Numbered from the stretch's first letter, positions 7,010-16,402 are shown. The stretch is 26,325 nt of DNA from SZUA-365 sp034002405 (GCA_034002405.1 JAVFAS010000053.1:1-26325), one strand, 5' to 3'. The notes: a model not told the origin generated them from the sequence alone. A program made the numbers and translations.

Positions 7010-9049
7010 ATGAAGTTCATCACGCGTTCGAACCGGATTATCCTTCCCGCACTGATCGTGGCAGCCACGCTGCTGGCGGCATCACCGCTCACGGCGCAGG
7101 AAAAGAAGGACGTCGTCGCGAAAATCGGCGGGTACACACTGACGCTTGGCGAATACGAGCGGCAATTCATCCGGAACAACGGCGGCGAGGCCGCGGCCCT
7201 TCGTTCCACGATGGAGACACGAACCGAATTTCTCGATCTGCTCGTCAAATACCGGCTCAAGGTCCTCGAGGCACGCGACAAGGGGTATGACAAGGATCCG
7301 GAAATCCAGCGCGAGCTGACCGAATACCGCAATTCCCTCGCCGTGCCGTATCTGACCGAGCGCGCGTTGATCGATCCGAAGATCGAGCGGCTGCACCGGC
7401 TCCGGCAGGAAGAAGTGCTGGTCGCGCACATTCTCCTACCCATTCCGGTGGACAGTGTCGGGGTGAGGGACACGCTTTCGGCCTACATCAAGGCGATGGA
7501 CATCATTCGTCAGGCCAACGACGGCGTTTCATTCGACTCGCTGGCGCGGCAGTATTCCGAGGATCGACAGACACGGGAGCGCGGCGGGTTGCTCGGGTGG
7601 TTCATGGCCGGCATGACCGTGCCCGCGTTCGACGACGCCGTGTACGAACTCAAGCCGGGACAACTGCGGCAGCGTCCGGTGCGGACGATGTTCGGGTATC
7701 ACGTGGTGTTGCTGCACGACCGCAAGCCCGCGCGTGGCGAGATCAAGGTGGGACACATTCTCGTCCGGATCCCGATGGAGAATCCCTCCGACACCACGGC
7801 GGCCTTCGCGAAGATCGGCGCCATTCGCGATTCGCTCCGCGGCGGGGCGGATTTCGCGACGCTCGCGCTGTGGAATTCCGAGGATCCTTCGAGCGGCGCC
7901 AATGGCGGTGATCTCGGGTGGGTCGGCCGCCACAAGTTCGTACCCGAATTCGATGCCGTGGCCTTCGAACTGCAGCCCGGAGAATTGAGCCGCATTGTGC
8001 GCACGCCCTTCGGGTATCACCTCATCCGCGTCGAGGACGAGCGTCCGCTGAAGGCCTTCGAGGAAGTCCGGCAGGAACTCAAGGATCTGTACAAGCGATA
8101 TGCCTACGAAGAGGACAATCAACAATTCCTCGAAAATATCGTCGCCAAGTACAATGTCCGCACCGACGCGAGCGTCACCGCCGCGATCATCGGCAGCGTG
8201 GACACGACGGCGACGACCTCGGCGCCCGGCTGGTACAACCGCATCGGGGAGGATCTGAAGGGCCGCACGTGGATTACATTGAACGGTGCCTCGGTCACCG
8301 TGGGCGACGCGATCAAGCTCATCGAGCGCAGCCAGGATCTGCAGTCGAAGGCGCTCAATCGCGCGTCGTTGCTGTCGGTGGCCGACGCGATCGCCGACAA
8401 GGAGGCCCTGCGTCTGGAGACCGCGGATCTCGAGACCCGATACCCCGAATTCGGCACGCTCATGCAGGAGTATCGCGAGGGCGTGCTGCTGTTCCGCGCC
8501 GAGCAGGAGTCGGTGTGGAATGCCGTGAAAGTGGAAGATGACGGACTGCGGGAGTACTGGGAAGCGCATCGCGCCGAGTACACCTGGCCGAACCGCGTGC
8601 GCTTCAGCGAGATTTTCGTGACCAGCGACAGTCTGGCCCATGCGTTGCGGGACAGTGTGAACACCGGCGTGGATTTCGCCGCACTGGCCGAGCGCCACAC
8701 GCAGCGTGCCGGTTACAAGAAAAAGCAGGGCGACTGGGGATTCCAGGCCCATGACGCGAACGAACTCGCCGCCGCCGCCGCTAAGGGCGCGGCGGGCTGG
8801 GTCGAGGGTCCGATGAAATTCCAGTACGGCTATTCGATCATCAAGGTCACGGATAAGGACAAGGCGCGTGAAAAGACCTTCGAAGAGGCGCGTTCGGAAG
8901 TGTCGAGCAAGTACCAGGAATCCGAGAGCAAGCGTCTCGAGCGCGAATGGATCCAGTCGCTCAAGGACAAATTCGGCGTCACCATCCACGACGACATTCT
9001 GAACAAGGCCTTCGCCACCGTGCAGCCCGGTGGATCGAGCCGCCGGTAG
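7010..9049 (+). CDS. Periplasmic multi-domain parvulin peptidyl-prolyl isomerase
   Basis: The 679-residue protein begins with a signal peptide (residues 1-29, ending SPLTAQ). It is a folding helper for exported proteins. An N-terminal SurA/PpiD-like helical region (about 33-130) is followed by two clear parvulin units at about 134-240 and 245-347. Both show the hallmarks: HIL near the start, GGLLGWF or GGDLGWV in the middle, and FGYHVV or FGYHLI at the end. A helical linker follows, then a third, degenerate unit at about 526-630 (RVRFSEIF, KKQGDWGF, FQYGYSIIKV) in which the GG motif has become KKQGDWG. The family is SurA-like chaperones for outer-membrane or T9SS cargo. The next gene encodes a paralogue with the same layout. 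Catalytic activity of each unit cannot be judged from sequence alone. Confidence 0.9.
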   Translation: MKFITRSNRIILPALIVAATLLAASPLTAQEKKDVVAKIGGYTLTLGEYERQFIRNNGGEAAALRSTMETRTEFLDLLVKYRLKVLEARDKGYDKDPEIQRELTEYRNSLAVPYLTERALIDPKIERLHRLRQEEVLVAHILLPIPVDSVGVRDTLSAYIKAMDIIRQANDGVSFDSLARQYSEDRQTRERGGLLGWFMAGMTVPAFDDAVYELKPGQLRQRPVRTMFGYHVVLLHDRKPARGEIKVGHILVRIPMENPSDTTAAFAKIGAIRDSLRGGADFATLALWNSEDPSSGANGGDLGWVGRHKFVPEFDAVAFELQPGELSRIVRTPFGYHLIRVEDERPLKAFEEVRQELKDLYKRYAYEEDNQQFLENIVAKYNVRTDASVTAAIIGSVDTTATTSAPGWYNRIGEDLKGRTWITLNGASVTVGDAIKLIERSQDLQSKALNRASLLSVADAIADKEALRLETADLETRYPEFGTLMQEYREGVLLFRAEQESVWNAVKVEDDGLREYWEAHRAEYTWPNRVRFSEIFVTSDSLAHALRDSVNTGVDFAALAERHTQRAGYKKKQGDWGFQAHDANELAAAAAKGAAGWVEGPMKFQYGYSIIKVTDKDKAREKTFEEARSEVSSKYQESESKRLEREWIQSLKDKFGVTIHDDILNKAFATVQPGGSSRR

Positions 9050-9121
9050 GTCGTCGCAACCGCACCGCGATTCATTTTCTCCCTGATGCAAGGACTCTCC
9101 GCAACAGACAGCACAGGCATC

Positions 9122-11116
9122 GTGAAAAAACTCGTTTTCCTTGGCGCCGCGATTCTCGTCGCGGCGCAATTTGTCACATCATGTTCCTCCGTTCCCGGCT
9201 CCGTGCTCGCACGCGTCGGCGGCGATACGGTGCGCGTGTCGGAATACGAGGAAATGTTCCTCCGCACGCGGCAGCAACCGCCACATGACCAAGCCGACCG
9301 GGAGGCCTTCCTCGAGACCTACATCGACTACCGCGTGAAGCTACAGGAAGCCCGCGCGCAGGGGATCGACCAGACGGAGGCGTTTCGTGACGAAATGCAG
9401 CGCTATCGCGATCAGCTCGCGTTGACCTTCCTCTACCAGCGTGACCTCATCGAACCGGGGGTGGAGACGCTGTACAACCGTCGCCTCGAGGAAATCGAAC
9501 TGCAGCACATTCTGATCAAGCCGTCGAAGGTAGGGACCAGTCAGGGTGACACCTCCGTCGCGTACGAAACGGCGCGCGAAGTGCATGCACTCGCGATGGC
9601 CGGAGAGATCCCGTTCGACACGCTATTGCGGCGCTACAGCGAGGACGGCAGCCGTGAGCGCACCAACGGGCGACTGGGGTGGTTCATCGCCGGGACGTCC
9701 TATCCCGAACTCGACGACATGATGTACGCCACGAAAACGGGCGACGTGCTGCCCCAACCCTTGCGCACGGTGTTCGGCTATCACATTTTCCGCGTTCTCG
9801 ACCGCAAGCCCTCGCGGCAGCGGTTGCGTCCCGCGCACATCCTCGCGCGGCTCGACCTCGAGAATCCCAACGACACGGTCGCGGCGCATGCGCGACTGGC
9901 GCCGGTGCTCGATTCGCTTGATCGCGGACTGGCGACGTTCGAGGAGCTCGCGATGCGAAACTCCGAAGATTCGCTGTCCGGTGCCGCCGGCGGCGATCTC
10001 GGCTGGGTCAACCGCGGCACCAACCTCGAACCGAATTTCGAGGAGGCGCTGTTCAACCTCGGGAAAGGCGAGACCTCGCGCATCGTGCGCACGGCGTTCG
10101 GTCTGCACATCGTCAAGGTGCTGGATGAGGAACCCCCGTTGCCGCTGGCGGAACAGAAGGATCATCTCCGCGGGGTGTATCAGAACGAACGCTTCCAGAC
10201 CGACCTGCGCAACCATCTCGCGCGTCTGCGCGCGAAATACGATTACGCCGTCAACACCAATGTGGTCCGGCTGATTCTCTCGCGACTCGATTCCACGGTG
10301 ACCACATCCACCCCCGCGTGGGAACGTCGCCTGCAGCCGAAGGATCTCGACGCGTATCTGTTCCGGCTTTCCTTCGGCAATGTGACCGTGCGCGAGGTGA
10401 TCGAATTCTCCAAGCCCGACGCCTCCGTGCAGATGCGGCCGATCACCGCCGGATTGCTCGACACCCTCTGCGAACGGGCGGCCGACCGGTTGGTCTCGTT
10501 GAAAGAGACGGAGGACTTCGAACGCGACATCCCCGCCTTCCGCCGCCTCCTGCGCGAGTATGAGGAAAGCACGCTCATCACCACGCTCGAGGACCGGGAG
10601 ATCTGGAGCAAGGCGCAGTCCTCCGATGCCGAGATGAAGGAGTGGTTCGACCGCAACCGCGACGCATTCACCTGGCCCGCGCGTGTGCAATTCGCCGAGA
10701 TCTTCAGCTATGCCAAGCCGGTCGTCGACGAACTGCTGGACTCGCTCGCGGCGGGCGCGGATTTCACCGACATCGCCTCGCGGCGGACGCAGCGGCCGGG
10801 GTACTTCGAGCGCAAGGGCGTGTGGGATTATGTTCCTTTGGACAAAAACACGCTCTCCCAGCGCGCGGTGGCCTTGCCGATCGGCGGGGTGGACGGTCCG
10901 ATCAGTTTCGAGAATGGTTTCAGTCTCATCAAGCTGCTCGACCGCCAGCCGCCACGGCGGAAAACCTGGGAGGAAGCGCGAGCCGAGGTCGTGAGCATTT
11001 ATAAGGAGGCGCGTGTCGACGAGTTGCGCCGCGCGTGGCTCGCCGGTCTCCGGGAGAAATTCGGTGTGGAAGTCTGGCGCGGGCATCTGGACAACGCCTT
11101 CGTGTCGGAGCAGTGA
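9122..11116 (+). CDS. Lipid-anchored parvulin peptidyl-prolyl isomerase, paralogue of the preceding gene
   Basis: The GTG at 9122 is chosen because it gives MKKLVFLGAAILVAA followed by the lipobox VTSC (Cys21). An upstream ATG at 9086 would add 12 polar residues before the signal. The 664-residue product repeats the architecture of its neighbour: a helical N-region (DTVRVSEYEEMF onward), parvulin unit 1 at about 125-235 (LQHILIKP, NGRLGWF, FGYHIFRV), unit 2 at about 237-345 (PAHILARLD, GGDLGWV, FGLHIVKV), a helical linker, and a divergent third unit at about 518-622 (RVQFAEIFSY, ERKGVWDYV, FENGFSLIKL). Lipidation should tether it to a membrane facing the periplasm. The shared order and gene spacing indicate tandem duplication followed by divergence. 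Confidence 0.88.
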   Translation: MKKLVFLGAAILVAAQFVTSCSSVPGSVLARVGGDTVRVSEYEEMFLRTRQQPPHDQADREAFLETYIDYRVKLQEARAQGIDQTEAFRDEMQRYRDQLALTFLYQRDLIEPGVETLYNRRLEEIELQHILIKPSKVGTSQGDTSVAYETAREVHALAMAGEIPFDTLLRRYSEDGSRERTNGRLGWFIAGTSYPELDDMMYATKTGDVLPQPLRTVFGYHIFRVLDRKPSRQRLRPAHILARLDLENPNDTVAAHARLAPVLDSLDRGLATFEELAMRNSEDSLSGAAGGDLGWVNRGTNLEPNFEEALFNLGKGETSRIVRTAFGLHIVKVLDEEPPLPLAEQKDHLRGVYQNERFQTDLRNHLARLRAKYDYAVNTNVVRLILSRLDSTVTTSTPAWERRLQPKDLDAYLFRLSFGNVTVREVIEFSKPDASVQMRPITAGLLDTLCERAADRLVSLKETEDFERDIPAFRRLLREYEESTLITTLEDREIWSKAQSSDAEMKEWFDRNRDAFTWPARVQFAEIFSYAKPVVDELLDSLAAGADFTDIASRRTQRPGYFERKGVWDYVPLDKNTLSQRAVALPIGGVDGPISFENGFSLIKLLDRQPPRRKTWEEARAEVVSIYKEARVDELRRAWLAGLREKFGVEVWRGHLDNAFVSEQ

Positions 11117-11184
11117 GCGGTCGCCGGACGGTTCGCCTCATGCCGCGCGCGGTGGGGAGGTGTCGTCACGGCCGGATTTTTCCC

Positions 11185-11215
11185 TTGCCGCGCGTCGAAG
11201 GACCTCGTATTGTTA
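11185..11215 (+). promoter_or_regulatory. Possible internal promoter before the surA-like gene
   Basis: TTG (11185-11187) lies 20 nt before TATTGTTA (11208-11215) in the 127-nt space ahead of the SurA-like gene. The spacing matches the other putative promoters in the window, but the -7 box is poor. Cotranscription with the upstream isomerases is equally possible. Confidence 0.25.
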
Positions 11216-11243
11216 ACGGATATTTCCCATCGGGATCGGACGT

Positions 11244-12521
11244 ATGAAACGCTATCTCTTTCTTCTGCTTCCCATTTTGCTCGCCCCGCTCTCGGAGGCA
11301 ACGGCCCAGAGCGCGCGCGTTCTCGACCGCGTGGTCGCGGTAATCGGTGACGAAATCATCACCGAGAGCGAGTTACAACTGCAGATATTGCAGGCCACGC
11401 GCAGCAATCCGGGAACGGAAGATCCGTCGTTGCGCGACCGTGTGCTCGATGCGATGATGAACGACAAGCTGATCCTCGCGCAGGCGGAGATTGATTCGAT
11501 CACCGTCGCGCCCGAGGAAATCACCCGTCGACTCGACGAGCAGGTCAACCGTCTGATCCGGTATTACGGGTCGGAGGAGAAGTTCGAGCAGTCCGCCGGC
11601 ATGACCATCGCGCAGATGAAGCGTGAATACCGCGACGACATTCGCAAGCGCATCATGATCGAGATGATCCAGCAGCGCGAACTTGGCGAAATCGACATCA
11701 CGCATCGCGAGGTCACCGAGTTTTACCAGACCTACGGCGACAGTCTGCAGCCCGTGCCCGAACAGGTCGAATTGCGACAGATCGTGCGCTTTCCGCGCGT
11801 GACCGAATCCTTCCGCGAGGCCGCGCGCACCCGGGCCATGCAGCTGCTCGATTCCGTCCGCGCGGGTGTGCCGTTCGAGGAACTGGCGCGACGGCACAGC
11901 GACGATCCCGGTTCCGCCCGCAACGGCGGCAGTCTCGGACTCGCGCGTCGCGGCGTCTTCGTCCGCCAATTCGAGGAAGCGGCTTTCGCGCTCGAACCCG
12001 GACAGGTGTCGGATCTGGTCGAGACGCAGTTCGGATTCCACATCATCAAGCTGGTGGAGAAGAAAGGCGAGGCCGTGCGTCCCCTGCACATCCTCATCAA
12101 GGTGCAGAAAACCGGCGAGAGCGATCAAGCCGCCATCGACACGTTGCATGCCCTGCGCCGCCGCATTCTCGCGGGAGAGGATTTCGCCACCCTCGCGACG
12201 GAGTATACCGAGGATGAGCAGACGAAGAAATTCGGCGGCAGTCTCGGTGTGATCGAGGTCGGGGAGTTGAGTGACGAAATGAAGCACGTGCAACAGGAGC
12301 TGTCCGACGGCGACATCAGTGCGCCGACGAAGCTGACGATGAATCGTGACTATGCCTACGCGATCGTGCAGCTCCAGCGCCGCATCCCCCAGCATCGCGC
12401 CTCGCTCGACGGCGACTACACGCGGATCGCCAACGTCGCGAAAATCTTCAAGCAGAATCGCGTGTACGCGGAGTGGATCGCGAAAATCAAGGAGAATGTG
12501 TACTGGCGGATGGAGGGGTAA
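11244..12521 (+). CDS. surA: SurA-like periplasmic chaperone/peptidyl-prolyl isomerase
   Basis: The 425-residue protein is close to the usual SurA length (about 430). A signal peptide covers residues 1-22 (ending EATAQ). The SurA N-domain follows at about 25-170 with its typical opening VLDRVVAVIGDEIITESEL and later helices (EITRRLDEQVNRLIRYYGS). Two parvulin units follow, at about 174-278 (VELRQIVRF, NGGSLGLARRGVF, FGFHIIKLVEKK) and about 279-383 (RPLHILIKVQ, FGGSLGVIEVGEL). A C-terminal helix (NRVYAEWIAKIKENVYWRM) completes the core, as in SurA. SurA carries unfolded outer-membrane proteins to the BAM complex. In this group it could also serve T9SS cargo, which is inference. It is the third parvulin gene in a row. 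Confidence 0.92.
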   Translation: MKRYLFLLLPILLAPLSEATAQSARVLDRVVAVIGDEIITESELQLQILQATRSNPGTEDPSLRDRVLDAMMNDKLILAQAEIDSITVAPEEITRRLDEQVNRLIRYYGSEEKFEQSAGMTIAQMKREYRDDIRKRIMIEMIQQRELGEIDITHREVTEFYQTYGDSLQPVPEQVELRQIVRFPRVTESFREAARTRAMQLLDSVRAGVPFEELARRHSDDPGSARNGGSLGLARRGVFVRQFEEAAFALEPGQVSDLVETQFGFHIIKLVEKKGEAVRPLHILIKVQKTGESDQAAIDTLHALRRRILAGEDFATLATEYTEDEQTKKFGGSLGVIEVGELSDEMKHVQQELSDGDISAPTKLTMNRDYAYAIVQLQRRIPQHRASLDGDYTRIANVAKIFKQNRVYAEWIAKIKENVYWRMEG

Positions 12522-12577
12522 GCCGGCGAGGCGACAGTGGCAACGAAACGGGCGCACTTCATCGCCCCGCTCCACGT

Positions 12578-12677
12578 NNNNNNNNNNNNNNNNNNNNNNN
12601 NNNNNNNNNNNNNNNNNNNNNNNNNNNNNNNNNNNNNNNNNNNNNNNNNNNNNNNNNNNNNNNNNNNNNNNNNNNNN
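12578..12677. other. Assembly gap (100 N)
   Basis: Exactly 100 undetermined bases join two contigs. The round number suggests a scaffold placeholder, so the true distance is unknown. It falls between the SurA-like gene and the first M16 peptidase. It may hide the start of the latter, a terminator, or additional genes. Confidence 0.99.
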
Positions 12678-13995
12678 AGCCAACGTCGTTGAACGCGAAC
12701 CCGTTTATATAGGAGATACAGACATCAATCTCGCATTTGAAGAATACAAGCTCGCGAACGGCCTGCACGTGATCCTGCATCGGGACGGAACGCTGCCGAT
12801 CGTGGCGGTGAATCTCTGGTATCATGTGGGATCGAAGAACGAGAACGAGGGGGAGACCGGCTTTGCCCATCTGTTCGAACACATGATGTTCCAGGGATCG
12901 GAAAACGTGCCGGCGAACATGCATTTCCAGCATGTGCAGAGCGCGGGGGGGACGTTGAACGCCTCGACGAGCTTCGACCGGACAAACTATTACGACACGC
13001 TGCCGGCGCATCAACTCGAACTGGGATTGTGGCTCGAGTCCGACCGCATGAACGCGCTTGGCGTCACCGAGCAGAATCTCGAGACGCAGCGCAACGTGGT
13101 GATGGAGGAGCGGCGCTCGCGCTACGACAATCAGCCCTACGGGACGATGATGATGGAGCTGTTCGCCCGCGCCTACAAGCTGCAGCCCTACCGCTGGCCG
13201 ACCATCGGGAGCATGGCGGATATTCAGGCCGCGACGCTCGAGCGCGTGCGTGCGTTTCATGCGATGTACTACCGGCCGGGGAATGCCACCCTCTGTCTCG
13301 CCGGGGATTTCGACACGGAGACCGCCCGGACGCTGATCGAAACATATTTCGGCGGTATCAAGAATGGCGACGGGGAAATCTACCGGCCCTTCATGCACGA
13401 GCCGCCGCAGACCACGATGGTGCGCGATTATGTGTACGACAGCATTCCCCTACCCGGACTGATCATGGGCATGCATATCCCGGATATGAACGATCCGGAT
13501 TACGTTCCGCTCGACATCCTCGCTTCCATTCTGACATCGGGCGACAGTTCGCGTCTCCACCGCCGGATGGTATACGACGCGCGCATCGCGCAGGCGGTGG
13601 CGTCGTATGCGTACGATCTCGAGCTGCCCGGGCTGTTTCTGTTCCGCGCCATCGCGCAGCAGGGCAAGACGCCCGCGATGCTCGAGACCATGGTGTGGGA
13701 GGAACTCGACGACATCCGGCGCAACGGGATCACGACCGCCGAACTGCACAAGGCGACGAATCGCATCGAGACGACATTCGTGCGGGCGATGAGTTCGCTG
13801 CAGTCCCGCGCGGACATGCTCAATTCCTTTCACGTGCTCGGCGGCGGCACGGAGGCCGTGCACACGCATCTCGCGAAAATCCACGCCGCGACGGCGGAGG
13901 ACGTGCAGCGCGTCGCGTCCAAATACTTGATCGAAAGCAACACGACCTGCCTGTACTATCTGCCGTACCCCAAGACGGCGAAGGAGTCGATATGA
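12678..13995 (+). CDS. M16-family zinc peptidase, catalytic subunit (5' end uncertain at gap)
   Basis: The frame is open from the gap edge to the TGA at 13993-13995. The inverted zinc motif HLFEH is at 12868-12882, and the third ligand Glu lies about 75 residues later in VVMEERR, as in catalytic M16 (pitrilysin/processing peptidase) subunits. The body is typical M16B: FEEYKLANGLHVILHRDGT, YHVGSKNE, AGGTLNASTSFDRTNYYDT and MYYRPGNATLCLAGD, with about 420 residues after the family's usual start. No ATG, GTG or TTG start is in frame between the gap and the conserved region. AGGAGA (12711-12716) sits 7 nt before an ATC (12724) where the family normally has its Met. No signal peptide is visible in the part that can be read. 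The stop overlaps the next gene by ATGA. Confidence 0.92.
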
Positions 13996-15410
13996 GCGGC
14001 GCGGCAGCACTTGACCGCGGCAGGGTACCGGTGCCCGGCGTGCCGAAGGATCTGACCTTTCCGGATTATTTCGCGCACACGTTGCCGAACGGGATGAAAG
14101 TCATCGTGTACGAAGACCGTGCCTTGCCGCTGGTGTCCGTCAGCGTGGTGGCGCATGGTGGCGGCGCGGACGATGGTGCGCGGCCGGGACTGGCGTCGAT
14201 GATGGCGGAACTGCTCATCAAGGGCACGGCCACGCGCAGCGCGAACGACATTGCCGAACAGATCGAGCGTCTGGGCGGCAGCATCGGAAGCGGAGCGGGA
14301 TGGGATACGAGCAGCGTCGGCCTGAGCATTCTGTCGCGACATCTCCCCGCGGCGTTTGACGTCCTGGCCGAGACCGTGCGCGTGCCGTCCTTTCCCGACG
14401 AGGAAATCGAACGCGTGCGCGAGCAGCGTCTGGCCGACATTCTCCAGAGCAAGGCCAATCCGACGTCGCTCGCATATGATCGCTTCTGCGCGGCGGTGTA
14501 CGACCAGCATCCCTACGCGCAGCCCCTCGATGGCACCGAGGAGAGCGTGACGGCGATGCAGGGCGCGGACATGCGTGCGCTGCACGCACGGCTGTTCGTT
14601 CCCGACGGCATGTTCGCCATCGCCGTGGGTGACGTGAATCCGGACGAGTTTGTCCGTTTATGCGAGACGCATTTCGGTGATTCGCGGTCATCGGGACAGC
14701 CCCGGTCCCGCGCGGCCGAACCCGCCGCCGCCGGCACGCGCCGCGTCCAGGTGGTCGATCGTCCCTCCGCCGTGCAATCGTCGATCATCGTCGGTCATGT
14801 GGGCATTCCGCGCGGCCACGACGACTACATCGCCGTCTATCTGCTCAACATGCTGTTCGGCGGATATTTCGGATCACGGCTCAATCTGAATCTGCGCGAG
14901 GACAAGGGATTCACCTATGGCGCGCACGCACGCTTCGACGCGCGGCGACAGGCCGGTCCGTTTTCCGCCGGCGCGGAAGTCCGCAACGAGGTCACCGATC
15001 GCGCGGTGGAGGAAATCCTTTTCGAAATGGAGCGACTCCGCGTCGAAGCCGTCGGGGAGGAGGAACTCGCGCGCGTGAAGAACTACGTCGTCGGCAGTTT
15101 CCCCCTGCAGATCGAAACGCCGAACCAGGTCGCGCAGCGCATGATCAATATCGAGATCCACGGACTCGGAAAGTCCTATTACAACACCTTCAACAGCAGC
15201 ATCATGGCGCTGACGCCCGAGGACATCCGTCGCACGGCGGAGCGCTGGCTGCATCCCTCGCACGCGGTCATCGTGGCCGCGGGACGCGCGCATCTCCTCC
15301 GGCACACGCTCGAGCGTTTCGGCGCGGTGGAGCTGTTCGACGCCGACGGCGCGCGCATCCCCGATTCCGAACACCAGGCACAGGACACAAGTCAGGCACA
15401 GCATCCATGA
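13992..15410 (+). CDS. M16-family peptidase-like subunit lacking the zinc motif
   Basis: The ATG at 13992 overlaps the preceding stop (ATGA) and is preceded by AAGGAG with 5-nt spacing, indicating translational coupling. The 472-residue protein has the two-domain M16 fold (TLPNGMKVIVYEDRALPLV near residue 30). At the position of HxxEH, however, it reads LASMMAELLIKGT, so the zinc ligands are missing. It retains the C-terminal-domain signature LREDKGFTYG, the Arg/Tyr motif that binds substrate in the non-catalytic partner of heterodimeric M16B enzymes. It should therefore pair with the upstream catalytic subunit. There is no signal peptide (MSGAAALDRGRVPVPG), implying a cytoplasmic complex unless export uses another route. 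Its own stop overlaps the MoxR start. Confidence 0.92.
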   Translation: MSGAAALDRGRVPVPGVPKDLTFPDYFAHTLPNGMKVIVYEDRALPLVSVSVVAHGGGADDGARPGLASMMAELLIKGTATRSANDIAEQIERLGGSIGSGAGWDTSSVGLSILSRHLPAAFDVLAETVRVPSFPDEEIERVREQRLADILQSKANPTSLAYDRFCAAVYDQHPYAQPLDGTEESVTAMQGADMRALHARLFVPDGMFAIAVGDVNPDEFVRLCETHFGDSRSSGQPRSRAAEPAAAGTRRVQVVDRPSAVQSSIIVGHVGIPRGHDDYIAVYLLNMLFGGYFGSRLNLNLREDKGFTYGAHARFDARRQAGPFSAGAEVRNEVTDRAVEEILFEMERLRVEAVGEEELARVKNYVVGSFPLQIETPNQVAQRMINIEIHGLGKSYYNTFNSSIMALTPEDIRRTAERWLHPSHAVIVAAGRAHLLRHTLERFGAVELFDADGARIPDSEHQAQDTSQAQHP

Positions 15411-16402
15411 GTAACGCATCCCATCCCACCGACGACGTGCAGGCGGTCGCCGCACTCCATACCAGTTACGAGGCGCTGCGGAAGGAAGTCAGCAAGGTCA
15501 TCATCGGCCAGCATGACATCATCGAACAGCTGTTCACCGCGCTGCTCGCGCAGGGACACTGCCTGCTGGTCGGCGTGCCCGGCCTGGCGAAAACGCTCCT
15601 CGTGAAGACGCTGGCCGAGGTGATCGACCTGAAATTCAGCCGCGTGCAGTTCACCCCCGACCTCATGCCGAGCGATATCACCGGCACGGAGATCATCGAG
15701 GAGGACCACTCCACCGGCCAGAAGGCGTTCCGCTTCATCAAGGGCCCGGTCTTCGCCAACATCGTGCTTGCCGACGAGATCAACCGTACGCCGCCGAAGA
15801 CGCAGGCCGCGCTGCTCGAGGCCATGCAGGAACACAGCGTCACCGCCGCCGGCGTGAAATATCCGCTCGAGGAACCGTTCTTCGTGCTTGCCACGCAGAA
15901 TCCGATCGAGCAGGAAGGAACCTATCCGCTTCCCGAGGCGCAGCTCGACCGCTTCATGTTCAACCTCTGGCTGGACTATCCCACGCGCGCGGAAGAGGAA
16001 TTGATCGTCAAGAACACCACGAGTCCGTTGAGCGCGACGCTGCAAAAAGTCCTTTCCGGTGCGGATATCCGTTTTTATCAGGATCTGGTACGGCGCGTGC
16101 CCGTGGCCGACAACGTGATTTCCTTCGCGGTCGAACTCGTCACGCGCACGCGTCCGACCGAGGCCGCGTCGCCGCAGTTCATCAAGGACTGGCTGCGCTG
16201 GGGCGCCGGACCCCGCGCCTCGCAGTACCTGATTCTCGGCGCGAAGACGCGGGCCATTCTGAGCGGACGGCCGATGCCCGACATCGACGACGTGCGCGCC
16301 GTGGCGCGTCCCGTCCTCCGCCACCGTCTGGTCACCAACTTCAGCGCGGAGGCCGACGGTGTGAGCACCGTGCAGATCGTCGATCGATTGCTGGCTGAAT
16401 AA
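15407..16402 (+). CDS. MoxR-family AAA+ ATPase
   Basis: This 331-residue cytoplasmic ATPase has an intact nucleotide site: Walker A GVPGLAKT (56-63), Walker B VLADEIN (120-126), sensor 1 ATQNP (162-166) and the arginine-bearing LPEAQLDRF (175-183). FTPDLMPSDITG (82-93) is characteristic of MoxR proteins, which act as chaperones that remodel or activate partner proteins, usually together with a VWA protein. Its ATG overlaps the stop of the second M16 gene (ATGA), so it is coupled to the peptidase pair. A VWA protein is encoded two genes further on, at 18470, separated by a subtilase gene. Which partner it serves is open. Confidence 0.95.
   Translation: MSNASHPTDDVQAVAALHTSYEALRKEVSKVIIGQHDIIEQLFTALLAQGHCLLVGVPGLAKTLLVKTLAEVIDLKFSRVQFTPDLMPSDITGTEIIEEDHSTGQKAFRFIKGPVFANIVLADEINRTPPKTQAALLEAMQEHSVTAAGVKYPLEEPFFVLATQNPIEQEGTYPLPEAQLDRFMFNLWLDYPTRAEEELIVKNTTSPLSATLQKVLSGADIRFYQDLVRRVPVADNVISFAVELVTRTRPTEAASPQFIKDWLRWGAGPRASQYLILGAKTRAILSGRPMPDIDDVRAVARPVLRHRLVTNFSAEADGVSTVQIVDRLLAE

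Noticed and set aside
13029..13991. Upstream extension of the second M16 subunit in the same frame
   Set aside because: The extension overlaps the catalytic M16 gene in another frame and encodes Arg/Ala-rich non-domain sequence. The ATG at 13992 has AAGGAG at ideal spacing and an ATGA overlap.
12346..13995. A single frame that reads through the run of N from the SurA-like gene into the M16 peptidase
   Set aside because: The part before the gap is out of frame with the SurA-like gene and has no M16 similarity. The N stretch merely fails to give a stop codon.
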